A stretch of 14,643 nt of DNA from Pullilachnospira_A gallistercoris (GTDB lineage Bacteria; Bacillota; Clostridia; Lachnospirales; Lachnospiraceae), in NCBI GenBank assembly GCA_018712125.1, contig DVHM01000097.1, forward strand, positions 1 through 14,643, given 5' to 3'. Shown here piece by piece: positions 7,073-14,442 of this stretch. Made by a program: the position numbers and the translations under genes. The notes beneath the pieces were generated by a model, which had not been told where the DNA came from, did no database searches, and saw only the letters and a list, made by a program, of their open reading frames with translations. Position 1 is the first letter of the stretch, and every line of letters begins with the position of its first letter.

Positions 7073-9274
7073 ATGAAGCATTTGTTGAGAAATCTGCTGG
7101 ATCACAAACTGGCAGTGCTGGCGATTGTCCTGCTTCTCTTTGCCCAGGCTTTCTGTGAGCTTTCCCTGCCAAATTACACGGCGGATATCGTGGACGTGGG
7201 GATCGCCCAGTACGGAGTGGACGGCACTTATTTTGAGCGGATGAGCCGGGAAACCTACGATAATCTCACACTGTTCATGACAGACGAAGAGCAGAGTGTT
7301 CTCGCGGACAGTTATCGGCAGGACAGCGAGGGAGATTATCAGATCAGAGATCTGGACGCGGAGGAGATGGATGCGCTGGAGGATGCGTTAAAAGAGCCTG
7401 CAGCGATGGTTTACTTTCTGACGGGAGATATCGGAGAAGAGTCCTCCCACGGCAGCGCGCTCGGCGGTTGGGATCTGGACGCGGATCAGATACGGGCCGG
7501 TCTTGCGGATGGTTCTGTGACGAGGGAGGAATTGCTGAATCTGAGAAAAGAGACCATGACCAGTCTGGAGGGGGATGGCAGCGCCTCCCTTGAGCAGGTG
7601 GATGTGTTGATGGTACAGCAGGAATATAAAAATCTCGGCATGGATATGCACCGGTATCAGCAGCAATATCTTCTTTCGGTGGGCGGACGGATGATCCTGA
7701 TGACGATTCTGATGGTTGCGGCATCCGTTCTGCTGGGATTTCTCTCCTCCCGCACAGCGGCGCAGATCGGGCGGGATCTGCGGGAGAAAGTCTATACCAA
7801 AGTAATACATTTTTCAGGGAAGGAGATTGACCAGTTTTCCACGGCTTCTCTGATTACCCGCTGTACCAATGATGTACAGCAGATCCAGATGGTAACGGTT
7901 ATGATGCTGCGCATCATCATCTATTCGCCGATCCTGGCTATCGGCGGTATCATCATGATCTCCACGACGGACACGGGCCTGAACTGGCTGATCGTGGTGG
8001 CTGTGGTCACGATTATGGCACTGGTATTCATTCTGATGAGGTTGTCCATGCCAAAATTCAAGATGATGCAGAAACTTGTAGACAAGATGAACCTGGTGTC
8101 CCGGGAAATTCTGACAGGTGTATCGGTTATTCGAGCTTTTTCCAGAGAGGATTTTGAGAAAAAGCGTTTTGAGGATGCCAACATGGATCTGATGAAGACG
8201 CAGCTGTACACAGGAAGGCTCATGGTCTGCATGTCGCCGCTGATGACCCTTGTCATGAACGGCGTGACGGTGGCGATTGTGTGGTTTGGCGCCCAGGGAG
8301 TCAATACCGGAAGAGTGCAGGTAGGCGAGATCATGGCGTTCATCACATACACCATGGTCATTATCATGGGATTCCTCATGATTACCATCATTTCTGTCAT
8401 GCTGCCGAGAGCGGCGGTGGCTGCCGGCCGTATTCAGGAAGTTGTGACTACGGAGGCTTCCATCTGCGATGCGGAGGAGACAAAGGATGATCAGTTGAAG
8501 AACAATCGGGGAGAAATCTGTTTCGATCATGTATCTTTCCGGTATCCCAATGCTGAGGCGGATGTGCTGTCGGATCTGAATTTTACCGCGAGACCGGGAC
8601 AGACCACGGCAATTATCGGAAGCACCGGCTGCGGAAAGTCTACGCTGCTGAATCTGATTCCCCGTCTCTATGAGGTAACCGGCGGGAAAATCACTTTAGA
8701 CGGCATTGATATCCGGGAGATTTCCCAGGAGAAGCTGCGGGAAAATATCGGCTACGTGCCCCAGAAGGCGGTGCTGTTTTCCGGGGATATCCGTTCCAAT
8801 ATCAAATATGCCTCCGATGACATCTCGGACGCTTCCATGGAAAAGGCGGCAGAGATCGCCCAGGCCATGGAGTTTATCGAGGAGAAGCCTAAGCGGTTTG
8901 ACAGCGCCATCGCGGAGGGCGGAAGCAACGTGTCCGGCGGACAGAAACAGCGTCTGTCCATTGCCCGGGCTGTGGCGAAGGACCCGAAAGTTTATCTCTT
9001 TGACGACAGCTTCTCGGCTCTGGATTATAAGACCGATAAGGCGCTGCGCAAGGCCCTCTTTGCCCACGCGGCGGAGGCGACGGTCATTATTGTGGCACAG
9101 CGGATCAGCACGATTCTCCATGCGGATCAGATTATTGTGTTGGAGGATGGGAAGATTGCGGGGATCGGAACCCACGCGCAGCTTCTGAATACCTGCGAGG
9201 CTTATCAGGAAATTGCCCGTTCCCAGCTGAGCGAGGCAGAGATCAACAAGACGAAGGGAGGTGCTGTTTTGTGA
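7073..9274 (+). CDS. Heterodimeric ABC exporter subunit with degenerate ATP site
   Basis: This is a 733-residue half-transporter (type IV ABC exporter fold: membrane domain then nucleotide-binding domain) of the LmrCD/BmrCD/TM287-288 kind. TM1 is near 14-33 and TM2 near 205-227; further membrane segments lie near 280-300, 304-325, 387-408 and 419-445. An unusually long, acidic extracytoplasmic segment (about 35-203) separates TM1 and TM2. The NBD starts near 480. It carries Walker A GSTGCGKST (516-524), signature VSGGQ (620-624) and Walker B LFDDSFSALD. Asp645 replaces the catalytic Glu, and Gln676 (AQRIST) replaces the switch histidine, so this subunit forms the non-hydrolytic site. ATG at 7073 has AAAGG 10 nt upstream. 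The stop overlaps the next gene by 4 nt, implying obligate pairing. The substrate (drug, lipid or peptide) cannot be deduced. Confidence 0.92.
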   Translation: MKHLLRNLLDHKLAVLAIVLLLFAQAFCELSLPNYTADIVDVGIAQYGVDGTYFERMSRETYDNLTLFMTDEEQSVLADSYRQDSEGDYQIRDLDAEEMDALEDALKEPAAMVYFLTGDIGEESSHGSALGGWDLDADQIRAGLADGSVTREELLNLRKETMTSLEGDGSASLEQVDVLMVQQEYKNLGMDMHRYQQQYLLSVGGRMILMTILMVAASVLLGFLSSRTAAQIGRDLREKVYTKVIHFSGKEIDQFSTASLITRCTNDVQQIQMVTVMMLRIIIYSPILAIGGIIMISTTDTGLNWLIVVAVVTIMALVFILMRLSMPKFKMMQKLVDKMNLVSREILTGVSVIRAFSREDFEKKRFEDANMDLMKTQLYTGRLMVCMSPLMTLVMNGVTVAIVWFGAQGVNTGRVQVGEIMAFITYTMVIIMGFLMITIISVMLPRAAVAAGRIQEVVTTEASICDAEETKDDQLKNNRGEICFDHVSFRYPNAEADVLSDLNFTARPGQTTAIIGSTGCGKSTLLNLIPRLYEVTGGKITLDGIDIREISQEKLRENIGYVPQKAVLFSGDIRSNIKYASDDISDASMEKAAEIAQAMEFIEEKPKRFDSAIAEGGSNVSGGQKQRLSIARAVAKDPKVYLFDDSFSALDYKTDKALRKALFAHAAEATVIIVAQRISTILHADQIIVLEDGKIAGIGTHAQLLNTCEAYQEIARSQLSEAEINKTKGGAVL
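9255..9261 (+). promoter_or_regulatory. Shine-Dalgarno supporting a GTG start for the second exporter gene
   Basis: AGGGAGG lies 9 nt upstream of GTG at 9271, inside the end of the preceding gene. It supports GTG initiation in a GTGA overlap with the upstream stop, and hence coupled translation of the two subunits. Confidence 0.8.
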
Positions 9275-11118
9275 GTGAGGAGAGAACGACACGCCGGCCG
9301 AAAAGAAAAGGCGGAGGATTCGGTCCGGGAAGACCGGCGGAGAAGGCGAAAGATTTCAAGGGTACCGTGAAAAAACTGATCCGCTATGCGGGAAGATTCA
9401 AGGTTTCTCTGTTTTTTGTGATTATTTTTTCCGTGTGCAGCACCATATTTAATGTGGTGGGGCCGAAGATTTTGAGTACGGCCACCACGGAACTCTTCAA
9501 CGGCGCTGTGGCTGTGATGAACGGCACCGGTGGAATCAATTTCCCGAAGATCGGCACGATCCTGATCTGGTGTATGGGAATCTATCTGTGCAGCGCACTG
9601 ATGGCCTTTCTGCAGGGTTTTATTATGACCAATGTCTCCCAGAAGATGACCTATCAGATGCGGGATGAGATTTCCCAGAAGATCCATCGACTGCCCATGG
9701 CCTATTTCGAGTCCAAGACGGTGGGAGAGATTCTGTCGAGGATTACCAACGATGTGGACACCCTGGGCAGCAGCATGAGCCAGTCCATTACGCAGATGAT
9801 CACAGCGCTGACCACTATGATCGGTGTGCTGATCATGATGCTTTCCATCAGCCCGCTGATGACGCTGATCGCCCTGGCTGTGCTGCCGATTTCCATGGGG
9901 CTGGTGGCTCTGGTAGTGGGCCGTTCCCAGAAATACTTTGTGGCTCAGCAGAAATACCTGGGCGAGATCAACGGTCAGGTGGAGGAGACCTTCAGTGGAC
10001 AGAATATCGTGAAGGTGTATAACCGGGAGGAGAAGGAAGTGGAGCGGTTCCGCGGAAAGAACCGGATTCTCTACGAATCCGCCTGGAAATCCCAGTTTCT
10101 CTCCGGTTTGATGCAGCCCATCATGAACTTTGTGGGAAATCTGGCCTATGTGGCGGTGGCGATCCTGGGAAGTATCCTGGCGGTGTCCGGCACGATTACC
10201 GTTGGCGATATTCAGGCTTTCATTCAGTATGTGAAAAACTTTACATCCCCCATCATGCAGATTGCCATGGTTTCCAACATGCTCCAGTCCATGGTGGCGG
10301 CAGCGGAACGTGTCTTCGAATTCCTGGAGGAAAAAGAGGAGTCCCAGGAGGAGAGTTTTGAACTGCCGGCGGATGAGATGGTGGGAGCTGTCTCCTTTGA
10401 GCATGTGCAGTTCGGTTATCAGCCGGATAAGATTATCATCCATGACTTCTCCTGTAAGGTGGATCCCGGAGAGATGGTGGCCATCGTGGGTCCCACCGGT
10501 GCCGGAAAGACTACGATGGTCAAACTGCTGATGCGTTTTTACGACGTGAACCGGGGAGCCATCAAAGTGGACGGGCACGATATACGGCAGTTTAAGCGTG
10601 CCAATCTGAGGGAGAATTTTGGTATGGTACTGCAGGATACCTGGCTGTTCAAGGGCAGCATCATGGAAAATATCCGTTACGGCAAGCTGGACGCCACCGA
10701 CGAGGAAGTCATGGCCGCGGCGAAGACCGCCCATGCCCACCACTTTATCGAGACACTGCCGGGAGGTTATCAGTTTGAGTTGAATGAGGATGCCAGCAAC
10801 GTCTCCCAGGGGCAGCGGCAGCTTCTTACCATCGCCCGGGCAGTACTTGCGGATAATCCCATCCTGATCCTGGATGAGGCCACCAGCTCCGTGGATACCA
10901 GAACGGAACAGCAAATCCAGAAGGCGATGAACAATCTGATGAAAGGGCGCACCAGCTTCGTGATCGCCCACCGTCTCTCCACCATCAAGGACGCGGATAT
11001 GATTCTGGTAATGAAGGACGGAGATATCATCGAGCAGGGCAATCACGAGGAGCTGATTGCGAAAAACGGATTTTACGCGGATCTCTACAACAGCCAGTTT
11101 GAGGAGATCGGCGCTTAA
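9271..11118 (+). CDS. Heterodimeric ABC exporter subunit with canonical ATPase site residues
   Basis: This 615-residue half-transporter is the partner of the upstream gene, which it overlaps by 4 nt; translation starts at GTG. A basic, Gly-rich cytoplasmic tail (about 1-28) precedes KDFKGTVKKLIRYAG and six predicted membrane segments, the first at about 45-67 and the last near 305-330. The NBD carries Walker A GPTGAGKTT (407-415), Walker B ILDEATSS with the catalytic Glu536, and the switch His567 in AHRLST. Its signature is the altered VSQGQ (511-515) instead of SGGQ. In heterodimers that signature faces the partner's degenerate Walker B, so both defects fall in one composite site while the second site (this Glu and His plus the partner's SGGQ) is intact. 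That matches known TM287/288- and LmrCD-type exporters, here in the cytoplasmic membrane. The substrate is unknown. metH follows after 22 nt. Confidence 0.92.
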   Translation: MSEERTTRRPKRKGGGFGPGRPAEKAKDFKGTVKKLIRYAGRFKVSLFFVIIFSVCSTIFNVVGPKILSTATTELFNGAVAVMNGTGGINFPKIGTILIWCMGIYLCSALMAFLQGFIMTNVSQKMTYQMRDEISQKIHRLPMAYFESKTVGEILSRITNDVDTLGSSMSQSITQMITALTTMIGVLIMMLSISPLMTLIALAVLPISMGLVALVVGRSQKYFVAQQKYLGEINGQVEETFSGQNIVKVYNREEKEVERFRGKNRILYESAWKSQFLSGLMQPIMNFVGNLAYVAVAILGSILAVSGTITVGDIQAFIQYVKNFTSPIMQIAMVSNMLQSMVAAAERVFEFLEEKEESQEESFELPADEMVGAVSFEHVQFGYQPDKIIIHDFSCKVDPGEMVAIVGPTGAGKTTMVKLLMRFYDVNRGAIKVDGHDIRQFKRANLRENFGMVLQDTWLFKGSIMENIRYGKLDATDEEVMAAAKTAHAHHFIETLPGGYQFELNEDASNVSQGQRQLLTIARAVLADNPILILDEATSSVDTRTEQQIQKAMNNLMKGRTSFVIAHRLSTIKDADMILVMKDGDIIEQGNHEELIAKNGFYADLYNSQFEEIGA

Positions 11119-11123
11119 GCGAC

Positions 11124-11130
11124 AGAGAGG
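11124..11130 (+). promoter_or_regulatory. Ribosome-binding site fixing the metH start
   Basis: AGAGAGG lies 10 nt before the ATG at 11141, in the 22-nt gap after the exporter stop. The longer open frame starting at 11057 would begin inside the exporter gene and add 28 residues without family likeness, so 11141 is preferred. Confidence 0.75.
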
Positions 11131-11140
11131 AAAGACAGAA

Positions 11141-13630
11141 ATGACCAGACAAGAATTGTATCAGCTGTTGGAAAAGGGACCGGTTTTTCTTGACGGGGCC
11201 ACAGGGACCATGCTGCAGGAGGCGGGGCTTCCTGTGGGTGTATGCCCGGAAAAATGGATCATGGAACATCCCGATGTTATCCGGAATCTGCAGAGGGCCT
11301 ATGTGGAGGCGGGAACACAGATTCTCTATGCTCCCACCTTCACGGCAAACCGGATTAAGCTCGAGGAGTACGGCCTTCAGGATCAACTTGTGGAGATTAA
11401 CCGCACTATGGTCAGATTATCCAGAGAGGCCGCTGGAGACAGGGCTTTGGTGGCCGGAGATCTGACCATGACCGGGAAGCAGCTTTATCCCACCGGGGAT
11501 CTGATGTTTGAGGATCTGGTGGATGTCTACAAGGAACAGGTGCGGGCGATTCTGTCAGAGGGCGTGGATCTCTTTGTGGTGGAGACCATGATGAGTCTTC
11601 AGGAGTGTCGGGCAGCGCTTCTGGCGGTAAAGGAGACCTGTGATCTGCCGGTCATGATCAGTCTGACCTACAACGAGGATGGAAGAACCCTCTATGGGAC
11701 AGAGCCTTCCACTGCGGTCATCGTGCTCCAGAGCATGGGGGCGGATATTGTGGGGATCAACTGTTCCACGGGGCCGGATCAGATGACGGGGCTGGTGCGT
11801 CAGATGGCGGAGGTAGCGACTGTTCCGATTCTGGCAAAGCCCAACGCGGGGCTGCCGGTGCTGGACAATAGCAAGACGGTATATCGGACCGGGCCAGCGG
11901 ATTTCGCCGACCAGATGGAGGCTCTCTTTGCGGCTGGCGCTTCTGTTCTCGGCGGGTGCTGCGGCACCACGCCGGAGCATATACGCATGCTTTTTGCGAA
12001 GCTGTCCGGACAGAAGTCCCCGGCGGCTGACGCCTGGAGGAACCGCGGCGAAGTGAGGGCGGTTACCTCCGAGCGGCAGAATGTATTTCTGGATTTGGAT
12101 GGAAAATTTCTCGTGGTAGGGGAGCGGATCAATCCCACCGGAAAGAAGAAACTTCAGGAGGAGCTGCGGGCCGGGGAGATGTCCCTGGTTTGCGAGATGG
12201 CGAGAAGCCAGGAGGAGGCCGGCGCCTCGATTCTCGATATCAATATGGGAACCAACGGTATCGACGAGAAGAAGATGATGGTGGAAGCGGTCTACGAGGT
12301 TACCTCCACCGTGGATCTTCCCCTCTGTCTGGATACCAGCTATGTGGATGTGATGGAGGCGGCTCTGCGGGTATACCCGGGAAGAGCCCTGATCAACTCC
12401 ATTTCCTGCGAGGAGGGAAAAATGGAGCCCATGCTGGCGCTGGCCAAGAAATACGGCGCCATGTTTGTGCTGCTGCCGCTGTCCTCGGTGGGGCTCCCGA
12501 AGGATATGGAGGAGAAGCGGGAAAATATACAGAAAATCCTGGAGACTGCCGAGGGGATGGGAATTTCCCGGAAGGCTGCCGTTGTGGATGTGCTGGTCAA
12601 CACGGTGGGGGCGAACCCCTCCGCAGCAAGGGAATGTTTTGACACGATTTCCTACTGCCGAAAGGAACTGGGACTGCCTACGATCTGCGGACTGTCCAAC
12701 ATTTCCTTCGGTATGCCCCAGCGGGCTTTTGTCAACACGGCATTTTTGAATGTCGCCCTAAGCAAGGGGCTGAATATGGCTATTGCCAATCCCTCCCAGG
12801 AGATGCTGATGTATTCTGCTCTGGCGGTAGATATGCTGCTGGAGAAGCCGGGAGCCTCGGAGCGGTACCTGGAGTCGGTGCCCCAGGGCGCCCTGACACT
12901 TACCGGAAGCGCCGGGAAAGGAAAGGATGCTGGTGTGGTTATCGGCCAGAACGGTGCAGGAGCAACCGGTCAGAAGAAGTCAGTAGACGGAGACGCGCAT
13001 GAGGATGCGGATCCCGTGAAGGATTGCGTGGTCAAGGGAAAGAAAGGGGAGATCATCGTCCGGATCGAGGATTGCCTGAAAGCCGGCGAGACGCCCTCTG
13101 AGATCATTGAGAATCATCTGATCCCCGGCATCAATCTGGTGGGAGATTACTACGACCAGAAGAAATATTTCCTGCCTCAGTTGATCGCCGGCGCCAACGC
13201 CATGAAGCTGGGAATGGAGTATCTGGAGCCCATGCTTGCCTCCGCGGGGGGCGATGAGAACAAAGCCACCATCGTCTTTGCCACGGTGGAGGGCGATATC
13301 CACGATATCGGCAAGAACCTGGTAGTTCTGATGCTGAAAAATTACGGATTTCATGTGATCGATCTGGGAAAGGATGTGCCGGCCTCCATTATCGTGGACA
13401 AGGCACTGGAGACCAATGCCAGCGTCATCGGTCTTTCCGCGCTGATGACCACCACGATGATGCGGATGAAGGATGTGGTGGAACTGGCGAAGGAGAAAAA
13501 CTGCCACGCGAAGATCATCATCGGCGGCGCGGCGATTACGGAGAGCTTTGCCGAGGAGATCGGCGCCGACGGCTATTCCAGGGATGCTTCCGACTGTGTG
13601 AAGCTGGTTCAGCGGCTGACAGGAGAGTAG
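11141..13630 (+). CDS. metH: Cobalamin-dependent methionine synthase without reactivation domain
   Basis: MetH moves a methyl group from 5-methyl-THF via cobalamin to homocysteine, giving methionine and THF. The protein has 829 residues against about 1200 for Escherichia coli MetH. Module 1 (about 1-290) is the homocysteine barrel with FLDGATGTML and zinc ligands Cys208 and Cys273/Cys274 (GGCCGTTPEH). Module 2 (about 320-580) is the pterin-binding barrel: VGERINPTGKKK, LDINMGTNGIDE and GLSNISFGMPQRAF. A Gly/Ala/Lys-rich linker of some 40 residues (about 585-626) follows. Module 3 has the helical cap (about 627-705) and the B12 Rossmann domain, where His721 in GDIHDIG is the lower cobalt ligand. 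The C-terminal AdoMet reactivation domain is absent; in some bacteria, such as Thermotoga, a separate protein supplies it, and none is in this window. It appears co-transcribed with the ABC exporter upstream. Confidence 0.95.
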   Translation: MTRQELYQLLEKGPVFLDGATGTMLQEAGLPVGVCPEKWIMEHPDVIRNLQRAYVEAGTQILYAPTFTANRIKLEEYGLQDQLVEINRTMVRLSREAAGDRALVAGDLTMTGKQLYPTGDLMFEDLVDVYKEQVRAILSEGVDLFVVETMMSLQECRAALLAVKETCDLPVMISLTYNEDGRTLYGTEPSTAVIVLQSMGADIVGINCSTGPDQMTGLVRQMAEVATVPILAKPNAGLPVLDNSKTVYRTGPADFADQMEALFAAGASVLGGCCGTTPEHIRMLFAKLSGQKSPAADAWRNRGEVRAVTSERQNVFLDLDGKFLVVGERINPTGKKKLQEELRAGEMSLVCEMARSQEEAGASILDINMGTNGIDEKKMMVEAVYEVTSTVDLPLCLDTSYVDVMEAALRVYPGRALINSISCEEGKMEPMLALAKKYGAMFVLLPLSSVGLPKDMEEKRENIQKILETAEGMGISRKAAVVDVLVNTVGANPSAARECFDTISYCRKELGLPTICGLSNISFGMPQRAFVNTAFLNVALSKGLNMAIANPSQEMLMYSALAVDMLLEKPGASERYLESVPQGALTLTGSAGKGKDAGVVIGQNGAGATGQKKSVDGDAHEDADPVKDCVVKGKKGEIIVRIEDCLKAGETPSEIIENHLIPGINLVGDYYDQKKYFLPQLIAGANAMKLGMEYLEPMLASAGGDENKATIVFATVEGDIHDIGKNLVVLMLKNYGFHVIDLGKDVPASIIVDKALETNASVIGLSALMTTTMMRMKDVVELAKEKNCHAKIIIGGAAITESFAEEIGADGYSRDASDCVKLVQRLTGE

Positions 13631-13680
13631 GAGTGTGAAAGTTTTACCCCCGGAGAAATTTGGAAAAGAGTATTTGTTTG

Positions 13681-13725
13681 CCATCCCGATTCCAAAAAGT
13701 AGTTGTATTTTTAGTATCGGGATGG
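13681..13725. repeat. 45-bp palindrome around a promoter
   Basis: CCATCCCGAT (13681-13690) and ATCGGGATGG (13716-13725) are perfectly complementary. On the same symmetry axis, AAAAA (13694-13698) pairs with TTTTT (13708-13712), with 3-nt partial mismatches between the two layers. The -35 box lies in the centre and the right arm abuts the -10. It may be an operator, a remnant of a mobile element, or a bidirectional hairpin closing the metH transcript; there is no T-run after it to make a standard terminator. The 50 nt between metH and this repeat hold no other signal that I see. Confidence 0.7.
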
Positions 13726-13731
13726 TATAAT
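13703..13731 (+). promoter_or_regulatory. Predicted sigma-A promoter upstream of the Rpn-type remnant
   Basis: TTGTAT (13703-13708) and a consensus TATAAT (13726-13731) are 17 bp apart. The start site would be near 13738. It probably drove the intact ancestor of the decayed gene downstream. Confidence 0.72.
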
Positions 13732-13740
13732 CAACGCAAA

Positions 13741-13810
13741 GCATATATATTTTCTTAAAACGATTCTATATTCTTGATAATATCTAAAAGCTTTTCTGAA
13801 AATCTATGCT
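13741..13810 (+). other. AT-rich leader able to fold back on itself
   Basis: GCATATATATTTTC (13741-13754) and GAAAATCTATGC (13799-13810) are nearly complementary and would close a long stem-loop. Inside it, ATATT (13768-13772) pairs with AATAT (13779-13783), and a 10-bp palindrome AAAAGCTTTT sits at 13786-13795. The structure is AT-rich and does not match a riboswitch class I know. The ATG at 13807-13809 inside it lacks a ribosome-binding site. Confidence 0.3.
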
Positions 13811-13907
13811 TTTCACATTCATTTTATCAAGGGCAGGATTTTCAGTAAAAGGAACACTCCCATTCAGACAATGCTGTAATTCCTGCGAGAGAACAGGGGG
13901 TCGTGTA

Positions 13908-14232
13908 TTGGGAGAAAAGGATATTACAGAGAAAACGTTGGAAGACTATGCCGACGTATTTGCGGACATAGTCAATGTACTGTTGTTTGACGGCGGTAAC
14001 CGGAGATCATCGGTATGAAGAAGTCAGAAAATCCGTGAGGAAGGGGGAACGTATTACCATGTGCGAGGTACTGGATTACAGGGAAAAACGCGGCATAGAA
14101 CGGGATCGCCGTGTGCTGAACAGGCTGAATGATCTTCTGCTTGAGGATGGACGGATCGAAGATTTGAAGCGTTCCACGAGGGACAGCGATTTTCAACAGA
14201 AACTGTTGGATGAGTACGGACTAAAGGTATGA
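13908..14232 (+). pseudogene. Remnant of an Rpn-type PD-(D/E)XK nuclease/transposase-like gene
   Basis: Two short reading frames look like the two ends of one protein family with the middle missing. The first starts at TTG 13908, with AGGGGGT 6 nt upstream, and reads GEKDITEKTLEDYADVFAD then IVNVLLFDGG before a stop at 14016-14018. This resembles the N-terminus of the Rpn recombination-promoting nuclease/putative transposase proteins of Lachnospiraceae. In the +1 frame, from about 13997, VTGDHRYEEV, then ITMCEVLDYREKRGIERDR and a hydrophilic helical tail ending DEYGLKV (stop 14230-14232) resemble the C-terminus. Such proteins are usually about 300 residues, so some 200 residues, including the nuclease core, are lost near 13991-14002, with a frameshift. 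The assignment is from memory of the family. The alternative is two unrelated small proteins. A terminator follows directly. Confidence 0.62.
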
Positions 14233-14268
14233 GAAAGGGCAGCGGCAACGCTGCCTTTTCTTGTCTGG
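14233..14268 (+). terminator. Rho-independent terminator with GNRA tetraloop
   Basis: A 12-bp stem (14233-14244 with 14249-14260, including one G-T pair) encloses a GCAA tetraloop and is followed by a short T-rich tract (TTGTCTGG). It starts one base after the remnant's stop codon, which shows that a transcript once ended, or still ends, here. Confidence 0.85.
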
Positions 14269-14297
14269 AAAGAAAAGTGTTTTTGAAGGATGAGATT

Positions 14298-14312
14298 TTT
14301 TGTCAGACAAAA
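14298..14312. promoter_or_regulatory. Short dyad, possible protein-binding site
   Basis: TTTTGTCAGACAAAA is a perfect inverted repeat with 7-bp arms around one central base. A related half-site TTGTCTG occurs at 14261-14267. It lies between a terminator and the tRNA promoter and overlaps no gene. Nothing else is visible between 14269 and 14350. Confidence 0.25.
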
Positions 14313-14350
14313 GAATGGCTGGGGAAACGGAGTTGTCCGGCAGTAAAGTA

Positions 14351-14410
14351 AAATTTTTTTCAAAAAAATGAAAAAAGTTGTTGACGAGTCCTGGTAAAAT
14401 ATAGTATAGT
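14351..14410 (+). promoter_or_regulatory. tRNA operon promoter with A/T-rich upstream element
   Basis: TTGACG (14381-14386) and TATAGT (14405-14410) are 18 bp apart. They are preceded by alternating A and T runs (14351-14376) that resemble an UP element, as expected for stable-RNA promoters. The start site would be near 14417, about 26 nt before the first tRNA. A small CTCG/CGAG hairpin (14415-14426) sits at the transcript start. Confidence 0.75.
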
Positions 14411-14442
14411 AATACTCGGTCGCGAGAGCGGCACTAAAAAAT

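Noticed and set aside
9205..11046. A 613-codon open frame on the minus strand opposite the second exporter gene
   Set aside because: It is the antisense shadow of a well-conserved ABC gene; His- and Gln-rich, with no recognisable motif or ribosome-binding context.
12190..12642. A 150-codon Gly-rich frame inside metH
   Set aside because: The Gly-rich composition is the off-frame reading of GAG/GGN-rich codons in metH; no independent start signal.
13806..13907. ATG-initiated extension of the Rpn-type remnant from the ATG at 13807-13809
   Set aside because: This ATG is out of frame with the remnant; the in-frame upstream triplet at 13806 is a weak alternative start without a Shine-Dalgarno, and the stretch to 13907 does not look like the family. 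The TTG at 13908 has a good one and matches the family N-terminus.
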